Positions 34,889 through 43,663 of a stretch of 64,000 bases of DNA are shown piece after piece. The DNA comes from Pseudomonadota bacterium (GTDB lineage: Bacteria > Pseudomonadota > Alphaproteobacteria > JACQOE01), in the NCBI GenBank assembly GCA_016202695.1, contig JACQOE010000063.1:1-64000 (forward strand), given 5' to 3'. The position numbers were made by a program, and so were the translations under genes. A model generated the notes under the pieces. It was not told the DNA's origin, searched no databases, and saw only the letters and a list, made by a program, of their open reading frames with translations. The number at the start of each line of letters is the position of its first letter. Position 1 is the stretch's first letter.

Positions 34889-36150
34889 GGGCCGACGACC
34901 TCGAGCTCGGGCAGGGGGACGATGAAGCGCCCGCCCGCCTTCAGGTAGGCGCCGTGGCGGGCGATGATCGGCGCGGCGAAGTTCCAGGCGAGGAGAAGAA
35001 GATAGTCGGGCCGGCGCCGGTAGATCTCCTCGGCCGGCAGCACCGGCACGTGCAGCCCCGGCGTAAACAGCCCCTGCTTCAGGGGGCTGTCGTCGACGAT
35101 GAAGTCGACGACCTCGGGGCCGAGGCCGAAGTGGTACATCAGGGTCGTCGCCTTGGCCGGGGCGCCGAAGCCGGCGATGGTCCGGCCCTCGGCCTTGAGC
35201 CCGCGGACGAGCGCGACCAGCCTCGCCTTCAGCGCCTCGATGCGGGCGGCGAAGGCGCGCAACGTCTCGGGGCGGTCCAGGCCCCGGCTTTCCTCCTCGG
35301 CGATCAGGCCGCCGGGCGTGCCGTCGGCGCGGTGCGGGCCGCCGGCAAGCTGCGCGATCGCGCGCAGGCTCCCGCCGTGGCTTTCCACCCGCCGCGCCCG
35401 GATCAGTTCGAAGCCGTTGGCGGCGAGGAACCGGCGGAGCGGCTTGACCGAGTGATACGACAGATGCTCGTGATAGATTGTGTCGAAGAGCGTTTTCCCG
35501 ACCACGTCGGCGAGGTAGGAGACCTCGATCGAGACGACGCCGTCCCCGGCGAGAAGCGCCCGCACGCCGGCGAGCAGCCCGGCCAGGTCGTCGACGTGGG
35601 CGAAGACGTTGTTGGCGGTGACGAACGCCGCCGGGCCGCGCTCGGCGCGGATGCGCCGGGCGAGGGCGGGGGTGAAGAACTCGGGCCATGTCTCGATGCC
35701 GCGCCGGGTCGCCTCGGCGGCGATCTCGCGGGCCGGGTCCACGCCCAGAACCGCGAGCTCCGCCTCGGCGAAGAAGCGAAGCAGCGTCCCGTCGTTGGAG
35801 CCCACGTCCACGGCGAGCGCGCGGGCGGGCGGCGGGAACTCGCCGAGCAGCGCACCGGCGTAGGCGCGGAAGTGCTCGACGAACGCCGGCGAGGTGCCGG
35901 AGACGTAGACGTAGCGTTCGAACAGGAGCCGGGGATCGACGACGTCAAGAAGCTGCACATGGGCGCAGGCGCGGCAGAAGTAGAGATCGAGCGGAAACAC
36001 CGGCTGCGGCTCGGCCAGCATCGCGCGCGAGACGAAGGCGTTGGCGGGCGGGGTGGGGGTGAGCGCCAGCACCTTTTCCAGCGCCTGCCCGCCGCACAGC
36101 CGGCAGTCGTCGCGGCGCCGGCAGGGCGGGCCCTGCGGACCGCCGCTCAC
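34885..36150 (-). CDS. NDP-hexose C-methyltransferase (TylCIII/CloU type)
   Basis: A 421-residue SAM-dependent enzyme that adds a methyl branch at C3 of a keto sugar. The N-terminal zinc domain uses Cys16, Cys19, Cys59 and Cys62 (CRLCGG and CRAC). The methyltransferase core has VDVGSNDGTLLRFF (about 114-127). HEHLSYHS (about 230) is the family's substrate-binding loop, and the C-terminal domain contains GFGAPAKATTLMYHFGL. GTG 36150 overlaps the stop of the cupin gene. Branched sugars made by such enzymes occur in some LPS and antibiotics. A donor 4-keto-6-deoxy sugar must come from another enzyme. Confidence 0.88.
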   Translation of the reverse strand: MSGGPQGPPCRRRDDCRLCGGQALEKVLALTPTPPANAFVSRAMLAEPQPVFPLDLYFCRACAHVQLLDVVDPRLLFERYVYVSGTSPAFVEHFRAYAGALLGEFPPPARALAVDVGSNDGTLLRFFAEAELAVLGVDPAREIAAEATRRGIETWPEFFTPALARRIRAERGPAAFVTANNVFAHVDDLAGLLAGVRALLAGDGVVSIEVSYLADVVGKTLFDTIYHEHLSYHSVKPLRRFLAANGFELIRARRVESHGGSLRAIAQLAGGPHRADGTPGGLIAEEESRGLDRPETLRAFAARIEALKARLVALVRGLKAEGRTIAGFGAPAKATTLMYHFGLGPEVVDFIVDDSPLKQGLFTPGLHVPVLPAEEIYRRRPDYLLLLAWNFAAPIIARHGAYLKAGGRFIVPLPELEVVGP

Positions 36151-36584
36151 GCGCCGCCCGCCGGGTCGACGAGCCGGACCCGCACCACGTCCGCCTCGTA
36201 GGAGGTCTGGTCGCGCGGATTGCCGCCGAGGGTGAGGAAGACCGTGTCCTCGGCGAACACCATCGCGTGCTCGACCATCGGCGGGGTGAAGAAGAGATGG
36301 CCCCTGCCGATGCGCACCTTCTCGGGCGGGGTCTTGGCGCCGACCGGGCGGTGGTAGTAGTCGATCGCGCCCTCGAGCACGTAGCAGTAGTGCCAGTCGG
36401 TGCGATGATAGTGGTTGGCGCGCACAGTGCCCTTCTTCGAGCTGATCAGCACCGCGCTCCGCATGTGGGCGTCGACCAGCGGTACGATGGCGCCGCGTGC
36501 ATCCGCGTGCGGGGGATCGAGCGGGATCACCACCTCGCCGGACCAGTTGGCGGGATCGTGCGGCAGCGGCTTGTCGCGGCTCAC
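36147..36584 (-). CDS. Cupin-fold sugar isomerase/epimerase-like protein
   Basis: A 145-residue single-cupin protein. GAIVPLVD...SAVLISSKKGTVRANHYHRTDWHYCYVLEG carries the histidine metal site of the fold (ANHYH), and FFTPPMVEHAMVF is the second motif. Related proteins in glycan clusters are dTDP-sugar 3,4-ketoisomerases or 3,5-epimerases; the present sequence is not close enough to any to choose. GTG 36584 is used. It is coupled to the C-methyltransferase, so an isomerase that prepares its keto-sugar substrate is a reasonable guess. Confidence 0.7.
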   Translation of the reverse strand: MSRDKPLPHDPANWSGEVVIPLDPPHADARGAIVPLVDAHMRSAVLISSKKGTVRANHYHRTDWHYCYVLEGAIDYYHRPVGAKTPPEKVRIGRGHLFFTPPMVEHAMVFAEDTVFLTLGGNPRDQTSYEADVVRVRLVDPAGGA

Positions 36585-36603
36585 GCTTGGTCGTCCTCCG
36601 GTC

Positions 36604-37392
36604 TCACTCGCTTCGGGGGTCGTCGGCGGTGGCCGTTTCGCCGGCGCCGTTGCCGCGGCGAGGATCGCGGGACTCCGGCGGCCGGCGGGCGGCGAGGATG
36701 ATGTTCTTGCCGAACGGCGGCGGGATCAGTTTCTCGATCGTCCGGGTCGCCGGCACGCCGATGCGGTCGTAGACGCCGAGCAGGCCGTCGTGGAAGCGCG
36801 TGACCCCCAGCAGGGTATGCACGATCCACCACGGCGCAATACCCAGAAGGTCGAAGTAGCGGGCCATCACGACCCGATAGCCGGCCGCCGCGGTTTTCGC
36901 CTTGAGGTCCTTGATCGTGTAGCGGCGGTGATGGCCGACCAGGCGATCGACGGGGCCGTAAAGCCACGGCAAGGCGGGGACGAACAGCAGCAGGTGTCCG
37001 CCGGGTTTCAGCACCCTGGACAGTCTGCGCAGCACCTCGGAATCGTCGGCGATGTGCTCCAGGACGTTGATCAGCAGCACGCTGTCGTAGGAGTCGTCCG
37101 GCGCATGTCCGAGCCAGCTCTCGGCGCTCTCCGGAAACACGCGCACCCTGGCGTCGGCGGCGAAGCGCGCGCTCAGCTTCGGGGCCAGGGCGGTCGACGG
37201 CTCGACCAGGTCCAGCCGATTGGCAACCTCGACGAGACTCTTGCTGTAACTCCCGAGGCCGGCGCCGACCTCGACGATCGTGCCGCCGAGATAGGGGGCG
37301 AACTCCGCCAGCACCCAGGCGCGGTATCGCCTGAGGCACCGCTGCGCGACGAGGTCTTTGCCGTCGTAATCGCCGGGGGCCAGGCCGGGCAT
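36604..37392 (-). CDS. Class I SAM-dependent methyltransferase
   Basis: A 262-residue methyltransferase. TIVEVGAGLGSYSKSLVE is motif I, LDLVEPSTALAPKL motif II, SVLLINVLEHIADDSEVL the post-I region, and KPGGHLLLFVPALPWLYGPVD motif IV/V, a block common in lipid- or glycan-linked methyltransferases. HHRRYTIKDLKAK is the usual C-terminal lid. ATG 37392 is preferred since it alone follows a purine-rich AAGGGGG site; GTG 37431 or TTG 37452 would lengthen the N terminus. Proteins like this often stand beside a GT2 enzyme, as here. The acceptor is unknown. Confidence 0.78.
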   Translation of the reverse strand: MPGLAPGDYDGKDLVAQRCLRRYRAWVLAEFAPYLGGTIVEVGAGLGSYSKSLVEVANRLDLVEPSTALAPKLSARFAADARVRVFPESAESWLGHAPDDSYDSVLLINVLEHIADDSEVLRRLSRVLKPGGHLLLFVPALPWLYGPVDRLVGHHRRYTIKDLKAKTAAAGYRVVMARYFDLLGIAPWWIVHTLLGVTRFHDGLLGVYDRIGVPATRTIEKLIPPPFGKNIILAARRPPESRDPRRGNGAGETATADDPRSE

Positions 37393-37441
37393 GGCGGCGC
37401 GCCCCCTTAGTCGCTCGATCTGGCTGTCCACTGCCCCGCGG

Positions 37442-38140
37442 TCACCATCCAAGAAAACGCTGACGGAAGATCATCCCGATTATGCCGAAGATATGGGCGG
37501 CCTTGATCTTCTTGCCCTCGGCGTAGGTGCGGCCGTGATAGCTGATGGGCACCTCGTAGTGGCAGGTGCCGGCGCGAACCGCGCGCGACAGAATCTCCGC
37601 GTGCTGTGCCCAACCGGAGGAGGTGAGGTCGGCGGGATTGACGAGCGCGTTCCGGTAGACAAGGTAGCAACTGTAAATATCGCTGAACGTGGTGTTGTTG
37701 AGGACGTTAAAGCACAGCGTAATCAGGGCGTTCCCGATCTTGTGCCAGAAATAGCAGACTCTCGTGTATTGCGGCGCCAGGAAGCGGCTGCCGACGACGA
37801 CGTCGGCATCGAACCGCTTGATCGGCGTAAGCAGGGAGCGGAAATCGGCCGGATCGTACTCCAGGTCGGCGTCCTGAAAGAGCACGAACTCGCCACTCGC
37901 CGCTTCCAGTCCGGCCTTCACGGCGGCGCCCTTGCCGCGGTTCCTCGGCAACCGGATCAGCTTGGAGTAAAGCTCGGGATGGGCGGCGAGGAGCTCGCCG
38001 CTGCCGTCGACCGAGCCGTCGTCGACCACGATCACCTCGAAGGAAAAGCCGTCGACGCTCTGGGCATTCACCGCGCGGAGGACCGGGAGGACGCTCCGTT
38101 CCTCGTTGTAGACGGGGATGATGACGCTGATTGTGGTCAC
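37442..38140 (-). CDS. GT2 glycosyltransferase (DPM1-like)
   Basis: A 232-residue GT-A enzyme. ISVIIPVYNEERSVLPVL, VIVVDDGSVDGSGELL, RNRGKGAAVKAGLEAASG and FQDADLEYDP (the metal-binding DxD) match the dolichol/undecaprenyl-phosphate mannose or glucose synthase type. AEGKKIKAAHIFGIIG is the C-terminal signature. There are no clear membrane helices. Such enzymes charge a polyprenyl phosphate with a hexose for use by a periplasmic GT-C transferase, and the next gene encodes one. GTG 38140 is a deduced start; no good ribosome binding site is seen. Confidence 0.83.
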   Translation of the reverse strand: MTTISVIIPVYNEERSVLPVLRAVNAQSVDGFSFEVIVVDDGSVDGSGELLAAHPELYSKLIRLPRNRGKGAAVKAGLEAASGEFVLFQDADLEYDPADFRSLLTPIKRFDADVVVGSRFLAPQYTRVCYFWHKIGNALITLCFNVLNNTTFSDIYSCYLVYRNALVNPADLTSSGWAQHAEILSRAVRAGTCHYEVPISYHGRTYAEGKKIKAAHIFGIIGMIFRQRFLGW

Positions 38141-38252
38141 GGTCGGTCGGTTGCTGCCCTGGCTGCTCGCGGCCGGCGCCCGCGGGCCCGCCAACTTCTA
38201 GCCGGGCGTTTCCGGGCTTGGCAAGGCCGAAGGCCGGGCGGCGGCGGCATCC

Positions 38253-40154
38253 TCACAGCCGGCAATTCCGCGCCTCGAGCGCGATCAGATCGAGGCGGAC
38301 GGTGTGCGTGCTCAGGCCCGGCAGGGTGCGCGAGTCCATGCGCCGGACCTCGAACGAGCGAACCGGCGCCGCGCAACCGGCCTCCAGCAGGCCCCGCGTC
38401 AGGCGCTCGGCCGACCCGCCGGGCGAGACCAGCAGGTGCGTCACTCCTTGCCCCCGGAGCTGGCTCAGGAACCGGGCCGGGTCGTCGGCGCCCGGGGTCA
38501 CGTCGATCAGCGCTTGGAGGGTGCCGGTGGCGGAGAAATAGGGCGCCTCCAGCAGGTAGTTGTACTGGCGGACCTGATGGAAGAGCCGGGTTCCAGGCCC
38601 GAGGTGGGCGTTGAGCCAGGGGACCGGCTCATACTCGCTGACCGCGCGCGCGAGGAAGGCCTCGCGGCCCTCACCGGAGAGGAGGTGGCGAAGGTAGGCG
38701 AGGCTGAAGAGCCCGTGGCCCCCGAGCTGAAGCGCGAGGGTGAGCGCGAGCGCGCCCCACAGCGGCCGGCGGGCGGGGGCGAAGCGGGCGGCGGCCACCC
38801 CCAGGCAGAGGAGGACGAGCGGCCACACCGGCAGCAGGTGGCGGATGCGCTGCGAGGAGCCGGTCAGGAACCAGAGCAGGTAGAAAAGAAGGGCGAGGGC
38901 GGCGAGCGGAAGGAGTGGGCTTCGCCACAGGCGGTCGCGCACGCGCCAGGCGCCGGCAAGAGCCAGGGGCGCGACGAGAAGGGGAAAGGGGCCGAAACCG
39001 GTCCGCCCCGACTCGAAGACCGGGAGGCCGGCAAGGGTCGCCTTCAAGGGATAGGCGAGGAGCCAGAAGAGGCTCACCGGGACCGCCTTCTCGGCCTCCG
39101 CCAGGTCGACGCGCAAGGCCAGGTCATGAGCCTCGTCCCACAGGCCGGCGTGGCGATAGGGCAACCATCCGTAAAGTAGCGGGAACACCGGGTCGCCGGT
39201 GTGGGCGTAGTTCCAGGCGTACCAGGGGGCGCCGGCGAGAAGGGCCGCCGCCGCGAAGAGACCGGCGCGGCGAAGCCACTCCAGGCGAAGCCACGATCCG
39301 GGCCAGAGCAGCACCGTGCCGCAGGCCGCGACGAACAGGAGCCCGGTGTACTTGCTGCCGGCATAAAGGCCCGCGGCCAGGCCGGCAAGCGCGAGCCAGC
39401 CTGCCGCCGGCGGCCCCTCGCGGGCCGAAGCGAGCGCGGCGGCCGTGGCGGCGGCGGCGACGAGGGCGAAGAGCGCGATCCGCACCTCCGCCTGCCCCGA
39501 GCCGGCGCCGTAGACCACCGCCGGGGTGGTGAGGAGGAGAAGCGCGAGGGCGAGGGCCAGTGGCCGCTCCAGGTTGCGCCGAGCGAGCGCGTAGAGGAGC
39601 CACGATGCCGCCCAGCCGCTCAGCATGGTCCACAGCGTCAGCGCCCGCTCGCCGCCCAGCGCCAGGGCAGCGAGATAGGTCATCTGCACTGTGAGCGGCG
39701 CGGCTCCCGAGACCGCCCGGGGCACGAACGCGAGCCGGCCTTCGCGCAGCGCCTCCTTGGGGATGGCGAAGTGGTAGGCGAGCGAGTCGGCGTCGGCCGG
39801 CGGGCTCAAGCCTTCCATCAGGTCGAAGGCGAGGGCGAGTGCGATGCCGGCGGCGAGGATCAGCTCGAGGCGCGAGGGCGGGGCGGGGCGCGGGGGGCGC
39901 GAAAGCAGCGCCAGCCCGGCGGCGGCGATCAGGGAGAGCCCGAGAAGCACCGGCGCCGCCAGCCAGCCGGCGGCGGCGAGCGGGAAAACCAACCAGCCGA
40001 GCGCGCCGAGGCCGAGCGCGAAGGCGAAGGCCGGCGCCTCGGCGGGCCCAAGCCGGGCGAGGACCCCGAGCAGGCGAAGGAGCCCGGCGCCGAGACCCGC
40101 GGCGGCGGCGGCCAGCAGGACGGGCGTTCCCAGCTCGGCGAGCGGTGCCGGCAT
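38253..40154 (-). CDS. GT-C membrane glycosyltransferase (PMT/ArnT-like, GT39/83 type)
   Basis: A 633-residue inner-membrane protein with about 12 hydrophobic helices. The first periplasmic loop has DLMEGLSPPADADSLAYHFAIPKEA, where acidic residues form the GT-C active site. AGSGQAEVRIALFALVAAAATAA and AGLYAGSKYTGLLFVAACGT are typical helices. The C-terminal 130 residues form a soluble periplasmic domain (VPWLNAHLGPGTRLFHQVRQYNY). It should transfer a sugar from a polyprenyl-phosphate donor, which fits the adjacent GT2 enzyme. ATG 40154 overlaps the stop of the preceding gene (TGATG). Confidence 0.8.
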   Translation of the reverse strand: MPAPLAELGTPVLLAAAAAGLGAGLLRLLGVLARLGPAEAPAFAFALGLGALGWLVFPLAAAGWLAAPVLLGLSLIAAAGLALLSRPPRPAPPSRLELILAAGIALALAFDLMEGLSPPADADSLAYHFAIPKEALREGRLAFVPRAVSGAAPLTVQMTYLAALALGGERALTLWTMLSGWAASWLLYALARRNLERPLALALALLLLTTPAVVYGAGSGQAEVRIALFALVAAAATAAALASAREGPPAAGWLALAGLAAGLYAGSKYTGLLFVAACGTVLLWPGSWLRLEWLRRAGLFAAAALLAGAPWYAWNYAHTGDPVFPLLYGWLPYRHAGLWDEAHDLALRVDLAEAEKAVPVSLFWLLAYPLKATLAGLPVFESGRTGFGPFPLLVAPLALAGAWRVRDRLWRSPLLPLAALALLFYLLWFLTGSSQRIRHLLPVWPLVLLCLGVAAARFAPARRPLWGALALTLALQLGGHGLFSLAYLRHLLSGEGREAFLARAVSEYEPVPWLNAHLGPGTRLFHQVRQYNYLLEAPYFSATGTLQALIDVTPGADDPARFLSQLRGQGVTHLLVSPGGSAERLTRGLLEAGCAAPVRSFEVRRMDSRTLPGLSTHTVRLDLIALEARNCRL

Positions 40155-41380
40155 CAGCCGAGCCCGAGCGCCGCCAGCACCGGCCCGGCGAGGCCGCGGA
40201 ACTGGGCGAGGTAGGCGGCGAAGGCCAGCCCCACCCAGGCCCAGGCCAGGCCCTCGAGCCACCCCGCCGCCGCGCCGGGCGGGGCGGCGCCGCCGGCCTC
40301 CTTGAGCAGGTCGATGGTCGCCCGGGCCGTCCGCTCCCAGTCGAAGGCGCGGGCACGGGCCCGGCCGGCGGCGCCGAGGCGCTCCTTGAGCCCGGGCTCG
40401 TCGAGGGCGCGCTCGATCGCGGCGGCGATCTGGCGCGGGTCGTGGGGATCGAAGTAGAGGGCCGCCTCGCCCGCCACCTCGGGGAGCGCGCTCGCCCGCG
40501 CGCATGCTACCGGTGCACCCGCGGCCATCGCCTCGAGGAGTGGCATGCCGAAGGACTCGACCGTCGAGGGCAGGACGAAGAGCGCCGCCCGGCGGTAGAG
40601 GTCGATCAGGGCGTCGCGGTCCTGCCGGCCGAGGAGCCGGACCCGGCCCTCGAGCCCGAGCGCCGCGATCCGCCGTCGCACCGCCCCGGCGTAGCCGGAA
40701 TCGACCGGCGCGCCGGCGATCTTGAGCTCGAGGCCGGGCCGTCGCGGCGCGATCCGGGCGAAGGCGTCGACCAGCGCGAGATAGTTCTTCTGCACGTAGA
40801 GATCGCCGACCGCGAGCAGGAAGCCCTCGTCCGGCGGTCTCGGCCCGGGGACGAAAAAGACGGGCTCGACGCCGTGGGGGATCACCGTCACCTTGCGCCT
40901 CAGGCGGTCGTTGAAGCCGAGCCGCTCGCGGGCGAAGGCCGAGACCGCGATCGCGCGCGCGCTGGTGGCGAGCGAGAGCGCCGTCATCAGCGCCAGCGCT
41001 CCCCAGTAGAGGCGCTTTCCCGGCCGGTGCTCCTCGCGCCCGACCGCGAGCAGGTTGGAGAGGAGGACGACCGGGCGCGGAGCCAGGAGCGGGCCGAAAT
41101 TGGCGAGGGAGAAGGTCGCCCGTACGCCGAGGCGCCGGGCGAGGCGCGGCAGGACGAGCTGCTCCCAGGCGAGCTCCGCAAGGAAGGGACGGGCGGCAAC
41201 GGCGTGAACCAGGACGGCCCCCGGAATCGGCTCGAACAGCGGCCGCTCGCGCGCCCCGATCGCGAGATGGACCTCGAGCGCGGAATCGGCCGCGAGCCGC
41301 GGCAGCAGGGCGCGGAGGTAAGTCACCCCGCCGCCGCTCTTGGCGTGGATGGCGTTGACGAGGACCGGAAAACGGCTCAC
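40154..41380 (-). CDS. GT4-family glycosyltransferase with a C-terminal membrane anchor
   Basis: A 408-residue GT-B enzyme of the WbaZ/mannosyltransferase type. NAIHAKSGGGVTYLRALLPRL begins the acceptor domain; VIPHGVEPVFFVPGP, LLAVGDLYVQKNYLALVDAFARI, VRLLGRQDRDALIDLYRRAALFVLPSTVESFGMPLLEAMAAG (the EX7E motif) form the donor domain. The last 45 residues hold a hydrophobic segment (GLAWAWVGLAFAAYLAQF). GTG 41380 is used. It is the first gene of the minus-strand run that extends to 27305, in which most genes overlap or lie within a few bases. Confidence 0.88.
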   Translation of the reverse strand: MSRFPVLVNAIHAKSGGGVTYLRALLPRLAADSALEVHLAIGARERPLFEPIPGAVLVHAVAARPFLAELAWEQLVLPRLARRLGVRATFSLANFGPLLAPRPVVLLSNLLAVGREEHRPGKRLYWGALALMTALSLATSARAIAVSAFARERLGFNDRLRRKVTVIPHGVEPVFFVPGPRPPDEGFLLAVGDLYVQKNYLALVDAFARIAPRRPGLELKIAGAPVDSGYAGAVRRRIAALGLEGRVRLLGRQDRDALIDLYRRAALFVLPSTVESFGMPLLEAMAAGAPVACARASALPEVAGEAALYFDPHDPRQIAAAIERALDEPGLKERLGAAGRARARAFDWERTARATIDLLKEAGGAAPPGAAAGWLEGLAWAWVGLAFAAYLAQFRGLAGPVLAALGLG

Positions 41381-41727
41381 ACTGGCGCTCGTTGCTCGAA
41401 TCCCTGTCTGGTGTAGGCGGCGAACCCAAGCCTGCGCACGCTGATTTGTGCACTGTAGGCACAGCGCGGCCCTTGTGAGAAGGCGCCCCCGCCCGTCTCC
41501 CCCTGCCCAGAAACCCCGCACCCATGCTCCCGTTCGCTACCGGTGACCGCGGCATCCGCATCCGCGCGGCTCATGCGGCCGTGTCGGCCCACGCGGTCGG
41601 CCCGCGCGGGCCGCGTCGCGGGAAGTCCGGCGTCGGGCCTCGATTCGCGCGCATGGTTTGCCCGCTCCGCACGTTCAAGAGGCACGGCGCGCGGCTCGAA
41701 TGGGGCACGTGATTTGAAGGAATGGAG
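41381..41727. other. Divergent intergenic region of the first glycan operon
   Basis: The 347 nt between the GT4 gene (minus) and the sulfotransferase gene (plus) must hold both promoters, but I see no convincing -35/-10 pair. A TGTGC-N7-GCACA inverted repeat lies at 41447-41463. No gene is supported here. Confidence 0.4.
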
Positions 41728-42720
41728 ATGCGACGCGTTGTTCTGATAAGCGGACTCCAGCGCTCCGGCACCACTCTCCTGCAGCGCCTGTGCGACGGTC
41801 ATCCCGACCTCTGGGTCCACCCGAGCGAGGCGATCTTCGCCGGCAACAAGTACCAGTGGCCGGACCTTGAGAACGCGGTCCGGCTGCGGCACTTCAACAC
41901 CCTGTTCGAGCACCGCTCCGCGATCCCGGTCCTCGACCTCTTCTTCAGCTCCCGACTCGGCAAGCTGACCCAGAACCTGGCCGAGGAGAACCCGGACTTC
42001 GACTTCGATTTCGACCGCTTCCTCGCCGACTGGCGGGGGGCGCTCGCCGGCCACGAGACCTGGAGCGAGGGACTGGTCTTGGAGGAGTACCTGGCGAGCT
42101 TCTTCCGGAACCTGCGCAGCCATCCGCGGCGCGACTCCTCGTTCTACCTGATCAAGACGCCGCGCCTCGGCTTTCAGCACCGGCGCTTCTTCGAGCTGTT
42201 TCCGACCGGCGGGCTGATCTTCGTTCGGCGCGACCCCGCGGGCTACATCGCCTCGGAGCTGCAGCGCCTGGTTCGCCCGCCGAGCCGGCTCCGCCACCGG
42301 CTGCGGCGGCTCAAAGGCATCTACCAGTTCGCGCGGCTTTCGGCCTTCGCCGAGGGGCTTTACCGGGAGCTCGCCGGCCACCCCCGGGTCCTGATCCTCC
42401 CCTTCGAGGAGTTGGTGGCCGAGACCGCGCCGACGATGCGCCGGGTGGCCGACTTCATCGGCGTTCGCTTCAACGCCATCCTCACCGTGCCGACCCTCTA
42501 CGAGCGCCCTTGGCGCTCCAACTCGAGCTACGCGCAGGGGGTGAAGGGGGCGATCGACGGCGCGCCACTCCGCCGCGCCCCGTTCTCCGGGGTGGAGGCC
42601 GCGTTCCTCGGCGCCTGCCTCAGGCTGCTCCCCCGGGCGGCGGCGGCGACCGTGCTCAACGGCAGGCCGGCGCTCCGCGATCCGTCGTCGGCGCGGCTCT
42701 CGACCCCGAGCCCCGGCTGA
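41728..42720 (+). CDS. Sulfotransferase
   Basis: A 330-residue PAPS-dependent sulfotransferase-like protein. VVLISGLQRSGTTLLQRLCDGHPDLWVHP (residues 4-32) is the 5'-phosphosulfate loop and following helix; FLIKTPRLGFQHRRFFELFP and LIFVRRDPAGYIASELQRL give the 3'-phosphate site; LPFEELVAETAPTMRRVADFIGV is the third block. The second of two close ATG codons is the better start: AAGGA (41717-41721) is 6 nt before 41728 but touches the first ATG at 41722. Between two glycan clusters it may sulfate a surface polysaccharide; a small-molecule acceptor is possible. Confidence 0.8.
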   Translation: MRRVVLISGLQRSGTTLLQRLCDGHPDLWVHPSEAIFAGNKYQWPDLENAVRLRHFNTLFEHRSAIPVLDLFFSSRLGKLTQNLAEENPDFDFDFDRFLADWRGALAGHETWSEGLVLEEYLASFFRNLRSHPRRDSSFYLIKTPRLGFQHRRFFELFPTGGLIFVRRDPAGYIASELQRLVRPPSRLRHRLRRLKGIYQFARLSAFAEGLYRELAGHPRVLILPFEELVAETAPTMRRVADFIGVRFNAILTVPTLYERPWRSNSSYAQGVKGAIDGAPLRRAPFSGVEAAFLGACLRLLPRAAAATVLNGRPALRDPSSARLSTPSPG

Positions 42721-42725
42721 CGGCC

Positions 42726-42747
42726 GCGCCCGCCCTCCGGCGGGCGC
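42726..42747. terminator. Bidirectional terminator-like hairpin
   Basis: GCGCCCGCC-CTCC-GGCGGGCGC is a perfect 9-bp stem with a 4-nt loop, in the 54-nt gap between the convergent sulfotransferase and regulator genes. It lacks a T run. Confidence 0.5.
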
Positions 42748-42774
42748 CGCTCGCGCGGCCGTGGCCCGGGCCGC

Positions 42775-43491
42775 TCAGGGGGGGCCGGCCCCGGGGGCGG
42801 TGCGCCGCTCGCGCACGACCGCGAGCATCGGCAGGGTGAGGATGCGGTCGGGGGCAAAGACGCGGGCCAACGCCTCGAACGTCGCCTGGGCGTCGGTGAA
42901 GTCGGTCACCAGGATGGCGTCGATCTGAGGCAGGTCGGCCGGCCGGCCGACGACCTTGAGCCCGGCGTGCTCTACCGCGCCTTGAGCGCCGGTGTCGATC
43001 ACGCCCACCAGCGTCACCTCGTGCGCGCGGGCGCAGAGGAGCGCGATGTCGCAGAGGTCGGAGATGCCGGCCAGCGCGAGGCGGCGCCAGCCGCGCGCGG
43101 CGGCACGGGCGAACATGTCGTCGCACTGGCGCCGGGCGATGCGAAAGAAGCGGAAGGACTGGCTGAAGAATTGGGCCGTAAGCCGGCTCTTCTCGGCGAA
43201 CCCCCGGGGCGTGAGATAGTAGAGGTAGCGGTTGGGGGGCGCGGTCGTGACCTTGATCAGCCCTTTGCGGACGCAGCGCTTCAGATAGGCGTTGGTGAGG
43301 CCGAGCGCGATTCCCAGCCGCCGCGATGCCGAGCGCTGGGTGAGGGCCCGATCCTCGTGCACGGCGGTGAGGAGCCCGAGGGTGATCTCGGCCTCGGCGT
43401 CGAGGGCCGCGGCGCCGGGCGCCGCGGCCTCGCCTAGGCGGTGCTCGCCGGCACCGGCGGCGGCGAGCGTTGGGGAGTCCCTATCGTTCAT
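42775..43491 (-). CDS. EPS-associated MarR-like winged-helix regulator
   Basis: A 238-residue regulator. Residues 35-110 are a winged helix (EITLGLLTAVHEDRALTQRS, RRLGIALGLTNAYLKRCVRKGLIKV) followed by the wing NRYLYYLTPRGFAEKSRLT, a signature I associate with MarR-family regulators of exopolysaccharide loci. The C-terminal part (about 140-238) has a Rossmann-like pattern (RLALAGISDLCDIALLCARAHEVTLVGVIDTG), perhaps a ligand- or nucleotide-sensing domain. The ATG at 43491 lies inside the palindrome GTTCAT-N3-ATGAAC, which suggests autorepression. It is divergent from the second glycan operon, so it is the probable local regulator. Confidence 0.82.
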   Translation of the reverse strand: MNDRDSPTLAAAGAGEHRLGEAAAPGAAALDAEAEITLGLLTAVHEDRALTQRSASRRLGIALGLTNAYLKRCVRKGLIKVTTAPPNRYLYYLTPRGFAEKSRLTAQFFSQSFRFFRIARRQCDDMFARAAARGWRRLALAGISDLCDIALLCARAHEVTLVGVIDTGAQGAVEHAGLKVVGRPADLPQIDAILVTDFTDAQATFEALARVFAPDRILTLPMLAVVRERRTAPGAGPP

Positions 43492-43500
43492 CCAATGAAC
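43486..43500. promoter_or_regulatory. Operator-like palindrome at the regulator's start codon
   Basis: GTTCATCCAATGAAC is a perfect 6-bp inverted repeat with a 3-nt centre, and the start codon of the regulator lies within it. A protein bound here would block initiation or elongation of the regulator gene. Confidence 0.5.
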
Positions 43501-43663
43501 ACTATCGGCCCGGGGGCGCAGGGTCAAGAGGTTGAGTCGTAAGGGATTCCGCGCCGCGGGCCGGGATCTGGGTGGCGTCCCGACGGCGCGCCGAGGCCGG
43601 ACCGATCTGGTAAATGATCGACAGATCAAAGAGTTATTGCCGGCCACCCCAAAAACTGCACGG

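Noticed and set aside
40155-41561. Extension of the GT-C protein to about 1100 residues
   Set aside because: The upstream part is the out-of-frame image of the GT4 gene. ATG 40154 coincides with that gene's stop and with the first membrane helix.
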